Assembly: GCF_016827605.1 (NCBI RefSeq) | Contig: NZ_JAEPJQ010000001.1 | Span: 930,001-994,000 of the forward strand | Direction: 5' to 3' | Source: Hyunsoonleella ulvae | Lineage (GTDB): Bacteria; Bacteroidota; Bacteroidia; Flavobacteriales; Flavobacteriaceae | Length of the DNA stretch: 64,000 nucleotides | Shown here: positions 55,719 to 64,000 of the stretch, one piece after another | Layout: every line of letters begins with the position of its first letter | How positions within the stretch are numbered: position 1 is the first letter of the stretch | Notes under the pieces: generated by a model | What the model was told of the DNA's origin: nothing | Seen by the model: only the letters and a program-made list of their open reading frames with translations | Databases searched by the model: none | Translations under genes and position numbers: made by a program

Positions 55719-56693
55719 ATGAGTACTACAGTAAAAATAACAGCTCAAGAAGTTAATAAACTTAGACAAGCTACTGGTGCAGGAATGATGGACTGCAAAA
55801 AAGCTTTAGTTGAGGCTGAAGGGGATTTTGATAAAGCTATCGAAATCTTACGTAAAAAAGGACAAAAAGTTGCTGCAAAAAGAGCGGATAGAGAATCTAG
55901 TGAAGGGGCTGCTGTGGCAAAAGTAAATGCAGACAATACTGTTGGCGTTGCTATCGTTTTAGGTTGTGAAACTGACTTTGTTGGAAAAAACGAAAACTTT
56001 TTAGCATTAGCAAGTCAATTAGGAGACATTGCTTTAAATACTGCGTCAAAAGAAGAGTTCCTAGCTACAGATTTTGACGGTATGACAGTTGCTGATAAAT
56101 TAGTAGAACAAACAGGTGTGATTGGTGAGAAACTAGACATCAAAGCTTTTGAAAAAGTTGAAGCTGCTTATGTTGGTTCTTATGTACACATTAATAAAAT
56201 TGCTGCAATTGTCGGGTTTTCAAGTGTTGTAGACAATGTAGAAACTTTAGCTAAAGATGTAGCTATGCAAATCGCATCTATGGGAGCGACTACATTATCT
56301 TATAAAGATTTCGATCCTGCATACGTAGCATCTGAAACTGAAGCTAGAATTGCAGCTATTGAGAAAGATAATGAAGAATTAGAACGTTTAGGTAAAACAT
56401 TGAAAAATGTACCAAAATACATTTCTCAATTACAATTAACTCCTGAAGTGATTGCTGAAGCTGAGGAAGCTGCAAAAGCTGAGTTAAAAGCTGAAGGTAA
56501 ACCAGAGCAAATTTGGGATAGAATTTTACCAGGTAAGATGCAACGTTTTATTTCAGATAACACAACGCTAGATCAAGAGCAGTGTTTATTAAACCAGAAT
56601 TTTATCAAAGACGAGAAGAAAACGGTTGAAGCATATGTGTCTTCTTATGGTAAAATTGAAATTACAGGATTTAAAAGAGTTACTTTAGGGTAA
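55719..56693 (+). CDS. tsf: Elongation factor Ts
   Basis: 324 residues. The N-terminal UBA-like domain (VNKLRQATGAGMMDCKKALVEAEGD shortened to its core, residues 9-33) is followed by KVAAKRADRESSEG, CETDFVGKN, the core domain with YVHINKIAAIVGF, and the late motif GKMQRFISDNTTLDQEQCLL. It is the guanine-nucleotide exchange factor for EF-Tu. Downstream of rpsB as expected, but separated by a structured element. Confidence 0.98.
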   Translation: MSTTVKITAQEVNKLRQATGAGMMDCKKALVEAEGDFDKAIEILRKKGQKVAAKRADRESSEGAAVAKVNADNTVGVAIVLGCETDFVGKNENFLALASQLGDIALNTASKEEFLATDFDGMTVADKLVEQTGVIGEKLDIKAFEKVEAAYVGSYVHINKIAAIVGFSSVVDNVETLAKDVAMQIASMGATTLSYKDFDPAYVASETEARIAAIEKDNEELERLGKTLKNVPKYISQLQLTPEVIAEAEEAAKAELKAEGKPEQIWDRILPGKMQRFISDNTTLDQEQCLLNQNFIKDEKKTVEAYVSSYGKIEITGFKRVTLG

Positions 56694-56718
56694 TACTTTT
56701 TAAAAATCATATATAACG

Positions 56719-56750
56719 ACTACTATTCTGAAAAGGGTAGTGGTTTTTTT
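56719..56750 (+). terminator. Intrinsic terminator after tsf
   Basis: Stem of about 10 pairs including G-T wobbles (56719-56728 with 56735-56744), a 6-nt loop, then six T. It begins 25 bp after the stop codon. Confidence 0.85.
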
Positions 56751-56826
56751 ATGCCTTAAATCTAAATAACATTACATTCAAGAAATAAAAAAAATATGTA
56801 GTTTTGCTAAACTTCAGAAAAGACTA

Positions 56827-57534
56827 ATGAAATACAAAAGAATACTACTAAAATTATCAGGTGAGGCCTTAATGGGCAGTCGTCAATATGGTATAGATCC
56901 AGAACGTTTAGCCGAATATGCACAAGATATAAAAACCATAACCGACAAAGGCGTACAGGTTGCCATAGTAATTGGTGGAGGTAATATTTTTAGAGGTGTC
57001 GCAGGTGCAAGTCAAGGTATGGATCGAGTTCAAGGAGATCATATGGGGATGCTAGCCACAGTAATAAACGGTTTGGCTTTACAAAGCGCTCTCGAAGATG
57101 CTGATATCCCCACGCGTTTACAAACTGCCATAAAAATTAATGAAGTAGCCGAGCCTTTTATTCGACGAAAAGCAATGCGCCATTTAGAAAAAGGACGCGT
57201 AGTGATTTTTGGTGGTGGTACTGGAAATCCTTATTTTACAACAGATTCCGCTGCTGTTTTACGAGCTATTGAGATTGAAGCAAATGTGATTTTAAAAGGT
57301 ACTAGAGTAGATGGTATATATAATGCCGATCCTGAAAAAGACAGTAACGCTACCAAGTTTAGCAATATTACATTTGACGATGTGTTAAAACGCGGCTTAA
57401 AAGTGATGGATACCACAGCATTTACATTAAGCCAAGAAAATAAATTACCAATTATTGTTTTTGATATGAACAAAAAAGGGAATTTATTAAAAGTGGTTTC
57501 TGGAGAATCCATAGGAACAGAAGTTAATATCTAA
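56827..57534 (+). CDS. pyrH: UMP kinase
   Basis: 235 residues of the amino-acid kinase fold: [12 protein letters not shown] at the start, [46 protein letters not shown], and [13 protein letters not shown]. It phosphorylates UMP to UDP in pyrimidine nucleotide synthesis; bacterial enzymes are hexamers controlled by GTP and UTP. TAGTTTTG at 56799-56806 may be its -7 promoter element. The frr gene follows after 48 bp. Confidence 0.97.
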   Translation: MKYKRILLKLSGEALMGSRQYGIDPERLAEYAQDIKTITDKGVQVAIVIGGGNIFRGVAGASQGMDRVQGDHMGMLATVINGLALQSALEDADIPTRLQTAIKINEVAEPFIRRKAMRHLEKGRVVIFGGGTGNPYFTTDSAAVLRAIEIEANVILKGTRVDGIYNADPEKDSNATKFSNITFDDVLKRGLKVMDTTAFTLSQENKLPIIVFDMNKKGNLLKVVSGESIGTEVNI

Positions 57535-57582
57535 AAATGGCGTAATTTTTGAATCTTTACAGATAATTTAAAATTTAAAAAG

Positions 57583-58140
57583 ATGAACGAGGACTTACAA
57601 TTTATACTAGATACAGCCAAGGAAGCCATGGACGCTGCACTTAAGCATCTTGAAAAACAATTGGTTAACATAAGAGCTGGTAAAGCATCTCCAGCAATGC
57701 TAGGAAGTGTAATGGTTGACTATTATGGTTCACAGACACCTTTAAATCAAGTAGCTAACGTAAACACACCTGATGGTAGAACTATAACCGTACAACCATG
57801 GGAGAAAAGTATGTTGCAAGAAATAGAACGTGGTATCATGATTGCTAACTTAGGTTTTAATCCTATGAATAATGGAGAGAGTATCATTATAAATGTACCG
57901 CCTTTAACAGAAGAACGTCGTAAAACCTTGGCAAAACAAGCTAAATCAGAAGCTGAAGATGCTAAGGTTGGTGTGAGAAATGCGCGTAAGGAAGCCAATA
58001 ACGATATTAAAAAGCTTGATGATGTTTCTGAGGATCAGCAAAAAAATGCTGAAATTGATGTACAAGAAATGACGGATAGTTACGTTAAGAAAATAGATGA
58101 TATCTTTGATAACAAGGAAAAAGAAATCATGACAGTTTAA
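57583..58140 (+). CDS. frr: Ribosome recycling factor
   Basis: 185 residues, normal length. It is the two-domain RRF, with the long helices of domain I (LEKQLVNIRAGKASPAML, then RRKTLAKQAKSEAEDAKVGV) and the small domain II (YYGSQTPLNQVANVNTPDG). With EF-G it splits the post-termination ribosome. Downstream of pyrH as in most bacteria. Confidence 0.98.
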   Translation: MNEDLQFILDTAKEAMDAALKHLEKQLVNIRAGKASPAMLGSVMVDYYGSQTPLNQVANVNTPDGRTITVQPWEKSMLQEIERGIMIANLGFNPMNNGESIIINVPPLTEERRKTLAKQAKSEAEDAKVGVRNARKEANNDIKKLDDVSEDQQKNAEIDVQEMTDSYVKKIDDIFDNKEKEIMTV

Positions 58141-58142
58141 GG

Positions 58143-58169
58143 AAAAGCGACAATAATGTCGCTTTTTTT
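58143..58169 (+). terminator. Intrinsic terminator after frr
   Basis: Nine-bp stem AAAAGCGAC/GTCGCTTTT with a 6-nt loop, followed by further T, directly after the frr stop codon. This ends the pyrH-frr transcript. Confidence 0.9.
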
Positions 58170-58198
58170 CTCATTTAAAATAAGCTCTCACTAATATA

Positions 58199-59467
58199 AT
58201 GTCAAAATATTGTGCCTTTATCTTATGTATCTCTTTTTATACGGCACAAGCGCAAAGTTCTACAACACGTTTTTTTGAAATTAAACAAGATACCGTCAAA
58301 AAAAACTTTTTTCTAAAACAGCTAGGCAACGGCTATTTCCCTACTAAATATTTTAATTTTGACTTGAGATACCTCGTAAAATACAATCAGTATGAAGGGT
58401 TAAGAACTGGTCTTGGTGGTGTTACAAGTAAAAATTTTTCAGAAAAATTTAAGGTTAATGGCTATACCGTGTATGGGTTTAGAGATGATGCATACAAATA
58501 CAGTATAGGTGGGAGCGTAAGGCTAAACAAACAAACGAATACATGGCTAAGTATTTCGTATACCGATGATTTACAAGAAACAGGAAGCTCTAAATTTTTA
58601 ACCGATACTCGATTTTTTCAATTCTTTGAACCCCGTTTATTGAATATTGACTTGTTTCACAGGCATATTACACAAGCCGTTTCAATAAAACACAAGTTTC
58701 ATCCTAAATTGTCTACCGAAGCACAGTTTGCTACCAGCAATGTAGAACCTACTTACAATTATGTTTTTAATCTAAATGGAACATCTTTCAATAAATTTCA
58801 GTTTAGTACAACTACAGTGTCTATGCAGTGGAGCCCATTCAGCAAATTTAAAATTGAAGACAACTTAACCAAAAACATAAAAGATGCTTATCCTAAATTT
58901 ACGCTACAATTTACCAAAAGTGTAAAAGGTATTTTTAAAAGTGATTTCAATTTTTCAAAAGTAGATTTTAAAACGATACATCGACATTTACACAAAAACA
59001 AAAATGTATCAGAGCTAACCTTAGTGTCTGGAATAGCTAGTGGAGACGTTCCCCTAACCCATTTATATCATGCGTACCCAAACAACATAAATAAAGAAAC
59101 CATACTACAACGTTTCTCGGTAGCTGGTATTACTAGTTTTGAAACCATGTTTTTTAACGAGTTTTTCTCAGACAAGTTTACTACAGTTCAATTTAAACAT
59201 TTTTTAAAACCTTTTGAAGTATCGCAACGTTTCAAACCCCAATTGGTGTTAATTTCAAGGTTTGCTATTGGTGATATTGAAAATCCAAGCCAGCATGAAA
59301 ACATCGTTTTTGGTTCCTTAAACAAAGGATATACAGAGTCTGGTTTTGAGCTTAACAAACTACTCTTTGGTTTTGGTTTAAGTTTTACCTATCGTTATGG
59401 CGCTTATCATTTACCTTCTATTGCAGATAATGTAGCTTTTAAATTTACATTTAACCTAACATTGTAG
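58199..59467 (+). CDS. DUF5686-like outer-membrane barrel protein, short form
   Basis: 422 residues with a signal peptide (cleavage near AQAQS) and a strand-rich body. Features such as YFNFDLRYLVKYNQYEGLRTGLG and a late FFSDKFTTVQFKHFL followed by GYTESGFELNKLLFGFG resemble the C-terminal barrel of DUF5686/BamA-like proteins. Family members are usually about 800 residues, with an N-terminal carboxypeptidase-like regulatory domain. Here only the barrel is present, though the gene has its own signal peptide and looks intact. Function unknown. It is followed by an RND permease after 60 bp. Confidence 0.65.
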   Translation: MSKYCAFILCISFYTAQAQSSTTRFFEIKQDTVKKNFFLKQLGNGYFPTKYFNFDLRYLVKYNQYEGLRTGLGGVTSKNFSEKFKVNGYTVYGFRDDAYKYSIGGSVRLNKQTNTWLSISYTDDLQETGSSKFLTDTRFFQFFEPRLLNIDLFHRHITQAVSIKHKFHPKLSTEAQFATSNVEPTYNYVFNLNGTSFNKFQFSTTTVSMQWSPFSKFKIEDNLTKNIKDAYPKFTLQFTKSVKGIFKSDFNFSKVDFKTIHRHLHKNKNVSELTLVSGIASGDVPLTHLYHAYPNNINKETILQRFSVAGITSFETMFFNEFFSDKFTTVQFKHFLKPFEVSQRFKPQLVLISRFAIGDIENPSQHENIVFGSLNKGYTESGFELNKLLFGFGLSFTYRYGAYHLPSIADNVAFKFTFNLTL

Positions 59468-59527
59468 TTGATTTACAACGGTTAATACATTGTTTTTTCT
59501 ACCTTTGCGCTGCTTTTATAACAGCGT

Positions 59528-61936
59528 ATGTTTAAATTGTTTACAAAAGATTTTTGGGATGTAACTGCAAGACTTATTCTAAGGAATAAAATTGCAATTC
59601 TTATAGCTATTATTATAGCCACATATCTCTTTAGTACGCAATGGGATTATATGCGTTTTAGTAATACCGAAGCGAATTTATTACCCGACGACCACGAAGC
59701 AAATATCGCTTACAACAATTTTCTGGATACTTTTGGAGAAGAGGGCAATTTAATTGTTATTGGAGTAAAAGATAGTACGCTTTTTACTGTTGATAAACTT
59801 AATGCTTGGAATACATTTTCTTCAGAATTTAATAATTATGATGCCGTAGAAGCTGTAATTTCCATAAAGGACTTACAGAAACTCGTAAAAAATACTAATG
59901 AAGCACGTTTTACGCTAGAACCCTTTATAAAAGACTCTATTTCAACTCCTCAAGAAGTTGAAACACTGCAAAACGAACTGTTTGAAAAATATCCATTTTA
60001 CGATAATTTTTTATTCAATAGCGACACTAAAACGGTACGTACAGCCCTTTACTTAAAAAAGTCTTTAGTAAACACCTCTGCCAGAAAAGAGTTTGTGCTT
60101 AATGACTTAGAACCTAAAATTGAAGCTTTTGAGCAAGAATACAATCTAGATATCCGTATTTCTGGGATGCCATACATACGTACTAAAAACTCAGAAAATA
60201 TTATTGATGAAATTGGAAAGTTTGTAATAGCAGCGCTATTGGTTACCTCCATTATTTTCTTTTTCTTTTTTAGATCGTTTAGAGCCACATTTATTTCATT
60301 GATTGTGGTTTGCATTGGAGTAATGTGGACGCTTGGTATAATTGGTTTACTGAAGTATGAAATTACTGTTTTAACAGCCTTAATACCACCATTAATTATT
60401 GTTATTGGTATTCCCAACTGTATCTTCCTAATTAACAAATACCAACACGAGGTTAAGCTTCATGGTAACAAAGTAAAATCTTTACAGCGTGTTATTACAA
60501 AAATTGGTAATGCTACGCTAATGACCAACGTTACCACAGCCTCTGGTTTTGCCACATTTATTTTAACAGAAAGTAAACTTTTAAAAGAATTTGGTATTGT
60601 AGCGTCGCTAAGTATCCTAGCCATTTTCATTCTGTGCTTACTTATTATTCCTATCATATATACCTTTTTACCATTTCCTAAAGATCGCCACCTAGAACAT
60701 TTAAATAAGCGATGGATTGGTGGGTTTGTAAATTGGATGGAATATATGGTAAAAAACAAACGTATTGCCATTTATGCCATTTCGGTTTTACTTTTAACCA
60801 TTAGTATGATAGGGATAAACCAAATTAAGGTTTCTGGAAGTTTAATTGAAGATATGCCTCAAGAATCTAAATTTGTAAACGATATACGTTTTTTTGAGGA
60901 AGAATTTGATGGCATCTTACCTGTTGAAATTATGGTAGATACCAAACGCAAAAAAGGGGTTATGAAATTATCTACCCTTAAACGTATGGATAAGCTTGAA
61001 GAGTTTATAGTAGAAACACCAGAACTCTCTAAACCTGTTTCAGTAGTTGGTTTAGTAAAATACTCCAAACAGGCCTATTACAACGGTAACCCAAAGCACT
61101 ATCAATTGCCTACATCCCAAGAAAACAGTTTTATCCTTTCCTATGCAAAAAATTCATCATCCAATGTAGATTTGCTTAAGAATTTTGTAGATAGTACAGG
61201 ACAATATGCACGTATTACCACATTTATGAAGGATATAGGAACTGATAAAATGGAACGTATCCAAGAAAACCTTCAAGATAAAATTGACAAAGTATTTCCG
61301 GAGGAACGTTACAATGTTACTATGACGGGTAAGGCATTGGTATTTCAAAAAGGTACAAAGTATTTGGTAAAAAACCTTGCAATTTCCTTATCACTGGCCA
61401 TTTTACTGATATCACTTTTTATGGCCTACATGTTTAGGTCAGGAAGAATGATTATCGTATCGCTTATCCCAAATATTTTACCTCTTTTGGTAACAGCTGG
61501 TGTTATGGGATACATTGGTGTACCTATAAAGCCCTCAACCATACTCGTGTTTAGTATTGCATTTGGTATTTCAGTAGATGATACCATTCACTTCTTGGCA
61601 AAATACCGTCAAGAATTACAAGCCAATAAATGGAAAATAAAACCATCCGTTTATGGTGCTTTAAAAGAAACAGGTGTAAGTATGTTTTATACATCAATAG
61701 TACTGTTCTTTGGTTTTTCGGTATTTACGATTTCAGATTTTGGAGGCACGGTAGCCTTAGGTGCTTTAGTTTCTGCCACTTTACTATTCGCCATGCTCTC
61801 TAATTTACTATTGTTACCCTCATTGTTATTATCATTAGAAAGAAGTATAGCTAACAAACAAGTACTTAAAAAACCACCTATTAATATCATACCAGAGGAA
61901 GATGATGATGAGAAAGATACTAGTGATAAATACTAA
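59528..61936 (+). CDS. RND/MMPL family inner-membrane transporter
   Basis: 802 residues with the RND layout: one N-terminal helix, a large periplasmic loop, five helices (about 225-380), a second helix and loop (about 415-610), and a final block of five helices. The motifs GIPNCIFLINKYQHEV and FGISVDDTIHFLAKYRQEL match the proton-relay helices of MMPL/HpnN-like permeases. The ten-plus-two helix count fits a single-chain permease. The substrate is probably a lipid or other hydrophobic molecule. No adaptor or TolC-like gene is adjacent. Confidence 0.88.
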   Translation: MFKLFTKDFWDVTARLILRNKIAILIAIIIATYLFSTQWDYMRFSNTEANLLPDDHEANIAYNNFLDTFGEEGNLIVIGVKDSTLFTVDKLNAWNTFSSEFNNYDAVEAVISIKDLQKLVKNTNEARFTLEPFIKDSISTPQEVETLQNELFEKYPFYDNFLFNSDTKTVRTALYLKKSLVNTSARKEFVLNDLEPKIEAFEQEYNLDIRISGMPYIRTKNSENIIDEIGKFVIAALLVTSIIFFFFFRSFRATFISLIVVCIGVMWTLGIIGLLKYEITVLTALIPPLIIVIGIPNCIFLINKYQHEVKLHGNKVKSLQRVITKIGNATLMTNVTTASGFATFILTESKLLKEFGIVASLSILAIFILCLLIIPIIYTFLPFPKDRHLEHLNKRWIGGFVNWMEYMVKNKRIAIYAISVLLLTISMIGINQIKVSGSLIEDMPQESKFVNDIRFFEEEFDGILPVEIMVDTKRKKGVMKLSTLKRMDKLEEFIVETPELSKPVSVVGLVKYSKQAYYNGNPKHYQLPTSQENSFILSYAKNSSSNVDLLKNFVDSTGQYARITTFMKDIGTDKMERIQENLQDKIDKVFPEERYNVTMTGKALVFQKGTKYLVKNLAISLSLAILLISLFMAYMFRSGRMIIVSLIPNILPLLVTAGVMGYIGVPIKPSTILVFSIAFGISVDDTIHFLAKYRQELQANKWKIKPSVYGALKETGVSMFYTSIVLFFGFSVFTISDFGGTVALGALVSATLLFAMLSNLLLLPSLLLSLERSIANKQVLKKPPINIIPEEDDDEKDTSDKY

Positions 61937-62045
61937 TTACAATTTAGAATCTCTTTTGTTAAAATAATTCGGATTTTGTTAAATTTTTACTGTTTTTTAT
62001 TTTAATTTTAAACATCGAAACCCTTATATTTACTGTCCAAAATCC

Positions 62046-63485
62046 ATGAATATGCAGTTATATTCCGTCTCTCAATTATTAAAACAGGAAAATGCACTAC
62101 CTGAAGTAGAAGTAAAAGGCTGGGTTAGAACATTTAGGGCAAACCGGTTTATTGCATTAAACGACGGATCTTCTTTAAATAGTATTCAGTGTGTTGTTGA
62201 TTTTGAAAATACTGATGAAGTAATTTTAAAGCGCATAACCACTGGTGCTGCGATACATATTAAAGGCGAATTGGTTGAAAGTCAAGGTAAGGGACAAACT
62301 GTAGAAATCTTGGTAAACCATTTAGAGATTTTAGGCGATTCCGATCCTGAACATTACCCTATTCAACCCAAAAAACACTCTTTTGAATTTTTACGTGAAA
62401 ATGCGCATTTGCGAACACGGACCAATACATTTAGTGCGGTAATGCGTTTACGTTCTAAATTATCGTATGCCATACACAAGTATTTTAATGAAAATGGGTT
62501 TTATTACATGCACACACCCATTATTACTGGTAGTGATGCTGAGGGTGCAGGAGAAATGTTTAACGTTACTAAATTAGATCCTAAAACTCCACCTTTAAAC
62601 GATAATGGCAAAGTAGATTACTCTAAAGATTTTTTTGGCAAGGAAACAAACCTAACCGTTTCTGGACAACTGGAAGCTGAAACCTACGCCATGTCCTTAG
62701 GTAAAGTGTACACTTTTGGACCAACCTTTAGAGCTGAAAACTCCAATACATCCCGACACTTATCTGAATTTTGGATGATTGAACCTGAGGTTGCCTTTAT
62801 GGATTTACCTGGGAATATGGACTTGGCTGAAGACTTCTTAAAATATGTGCTTAATTATGTTTTGGAAAATAATAAAGACGATTTAGATTTTCTAGAGCAA
62901 CGTTTAATAAATGAGGAGAAAACAAAACCTCAAGCCGAACGTAACGATATGACCTTAATTGAAAAATTAAAGTTCGTTATAGACAATAATTTTAAACGTG
63001 TAAGCTATACAGAAGCTATAGATATTCTTCGCAACAGCAAACCGAATAAAAAGAAAAAATTTAAGTTCCCTATTAACGAGTGGGGTGCCGATTTACAAAG
63101 TGAACATGAGCGTTTTCTTGTAGAAAAACATTTTAAATGTCCAGTTATTTTATTTGATTACCCTGCCAATATAAAAGCATTCTACATGCGCTTGAACGAA
63201 GATGGTAAAACTGTGCGAGCCATGGATATTTTATTTCCTGGCATTGGCGAAATGGTTGGGGGTTCACAACGTGAAGAACGTCTGGATATACTAAAAGAAA
63301 AAATGGCAGTTCTAGATATTCCTGAAGAAGAATTGTGGTGGTATTTAGACTTACGTAAATATGGTACTGCAGTACACTCTGGTTTTGGACTTGGTTTTGA
63401 ACGTTTGGTCATGTTTGTAACTGGGATGAATAACATTAGAGATGTGATTCCATATCCTAGAACGCCACAAAATGCAGAATTCTAA
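62046..63485 (+). CDS. asnS: Asparaginyl-tRNA synthetase
   Basis: 479 residues of class IIb: an OB-fold anticodon-binding domain (EVEVKGWVRTFRANRFIALN), then the catalytic core with motif 2 FRAENSNTSRHLSEFWMIEP and motif 3 GFGLGFERLVMFVTGM followed by NIRDVIPYPRTP. The ending PYPRTP distinguishes AsnS from AspS. It charges tRNA-Asn directly. An insertion between motifs 2 and 3 (about 255-320) is typical of this bacterial type. rpoN starts 79 bp downstream. Confidence 0.97.
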   Translation: MNMQLYSVSQLLKQENALPEVEVKGWVRTFRANRFIALNDGSSLNSIQCVVDFENTDEVILKRITTGAAIHIKGELVESQGKGQTVEILVNHLEILGDSDPEHYPIQPKKHSFEFLRENAHLRTRTNTFSAVMRLRSKLSYAIHKYFNENGFYYMHTPIITGSDAEGAGEMFNVTKLDPKTPPLNDNGKVDYSKDFFGKETNLTVSGQLEAETYAMSLGKVYTFGPTFRAENSNTSRHLSEFWMIEPEVAFMDLPGNMDLAEDFLKYVLNYVLENNKDDLDFLEQRLINEEKTKPQAERNDMTLIEKLKFVIDNNFKRVSYTEAIDILRNSKPNKKKKFKFPINEWGADLQSEHERFLVEKHFKCPVILFDYPANIKAFYMRLNEDGKTVRAMDILFPGIGEMVGGSQREERLDILKEKMAVLDIPEEELWWYLDLRKYGTAVHSGFGLGFERLVMFVTGMNNIRDVIPYPRTPQNAEF

Positions 63486-63564
63486 ATCGACTTTGGCATA
63501 ACTTTTTCATATTAGCGTTTAACTAGAAGAATTTTTATACTTTTATCTTAAACCAAATCAGAAT

Positions 63565-64000
63565 ATGCTCAAGCAACATTTACAATTTAAATTATCTCAA
63601 AAACTATCGCCGCAGCAAATTCAATTAATGAAATTGATACAGTTGCCTACACAGGCTTTTGAGCAGCGCATAAAACAGGAACTAGAAGAAAATCCTGCAC
63701 TTGAGGGTGGAAAAGAGGAGAAGGATACTGATTTTGATGCTGAATTTGAAAATAGTAATGATGATTTTAATGATAATGAAAGCATTAACGCAGAAGATAT
63801 TAATGTTGATGAATATTTAAGTGACGATGAGATTCCTGATTATCGTACCCAAGCCAACAACTACAGTAGTGATGATGACGAGAAATCTATACCTTACGCT
63901 GCTGGCACATCATTCACGCAACATTTAATAAACCAGTTAAACACATACAGATTAACTGAGGAAGAGCGAGATATCGCTGAGTTTTTGGTAGGTAGCGTTG
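63565..64000 (+). CDS. rpoN: RNA polymerase sigma-54 factor, 5' part
   Basis: An ATG at 63565 opens a frame that continues to the right edge (145 codons), so the gene is partial. Region I is clear: LKQHLQFKLSQKLSPQQIQL, followed by MKLIQLPTQAFEQRIKQELEENPALE. An acidic region II (Asp/Glu-rich, about residues 50-95) comes next, then the start of the core-binding domain (FTQHLINQLNTYRLTEEE). The DNA-binding RpoN box lies outside the window. Confidence 0.95.
   Translation, partial: MLKQHLQFKLSQKLSPQQIQLMKLIQLPTQAFEQRIKQELEENPALEGGKEEKDTDFDAEFENSNDDFNDNESINAEDINVDEYLSDDEIPDYRTQANNYSSDDDEKSIPYAAGTSFTQHLINQLNTYRLTEEERDIAEFLVGSV

Overview
The window looks like a chromosome segment of a low-GC, probably marine member of the Flavobacteriaceae (Bacteroidota). 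The evidence is an alternative complex III plus caa3-type oxidase operon, a type IX secretion (T9SS) C-terminal sorting domain, a hybrid two-component regulator next to a GH20 hexosaminidase, a DUF2723 glycosyltransferase, few recognisable Shine-Dalgarno sites, and promoters of the Bacteroidota form TTG-N18/19-TAnnTTTG. The genus cannot be fixed from sequence alone.

Layout. 1-3207 (minus) is the 5' part of a large secreted adhesin-like gene that runs off the left edge. 3429-15170 (minus) is one respiratory operon, actABCDEF-coxB-coxA: quinol oxidation by alternative complex III feeding cytochrome c oxidase. A divergent SPOR-domain gene follows. Then comes the minus-strand rimP-nusA-infB operon, with an attenuator-like hairpin in front of rimP, a stretch of decayed gene remnants and tRNA-Gln(TTG). 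21353-25422 (plus) holds a GT117-type glycosyltransferase and a NodB deacetylase with an in-frame heptanucleotide repeat. 25687-27355 (minus) has a thioredoxin-fold protein lacking the CxxC motif and a membrane metallophosphoesterase. 27448-35671 is a probable N-acetylglucosamine/chitin-oligosaccharide locus: GH20, a FucP-type MFS transporter and a hybrid two-component regulator. 36106-41064 holds cell-surface genes, including one with five exactly spaced 366-bp repeats, and small lipoproteins.

polA (41171-44023) is followed by the most unusual part of the window. A 2,280-bp island (44025-46304) carries a KAP-family P-loop NTPase and a DUF559 endonuclease-like gene. It is bounded by a 93-bp direct duplication of the 3' end of polA (92/93 identical). 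Inside it, four copies of a hairpin GTCCCC-N4-GGGGAC form two inverted-arm modules on either side of the DUF559 gene. No integrase or transposase is visible. It may be an uncharacterised small mobile or defence cassette.

46309-53519 contains a lipocalin-like lipoprotein, a YgiQ radical SAM protein, a palindrome-rich dispersed repeat, TsaC/Sua5, and envelope proteins. 53739-58140 is translation housekeeping: rplM-rpsI, rpsB, tsf, pyrH-frr, separated by clear terminators and structured leaders. The window ends with an outer-membrane barrel, an RND/MMPL permease, asnS and the first 145 codons of rpoN.
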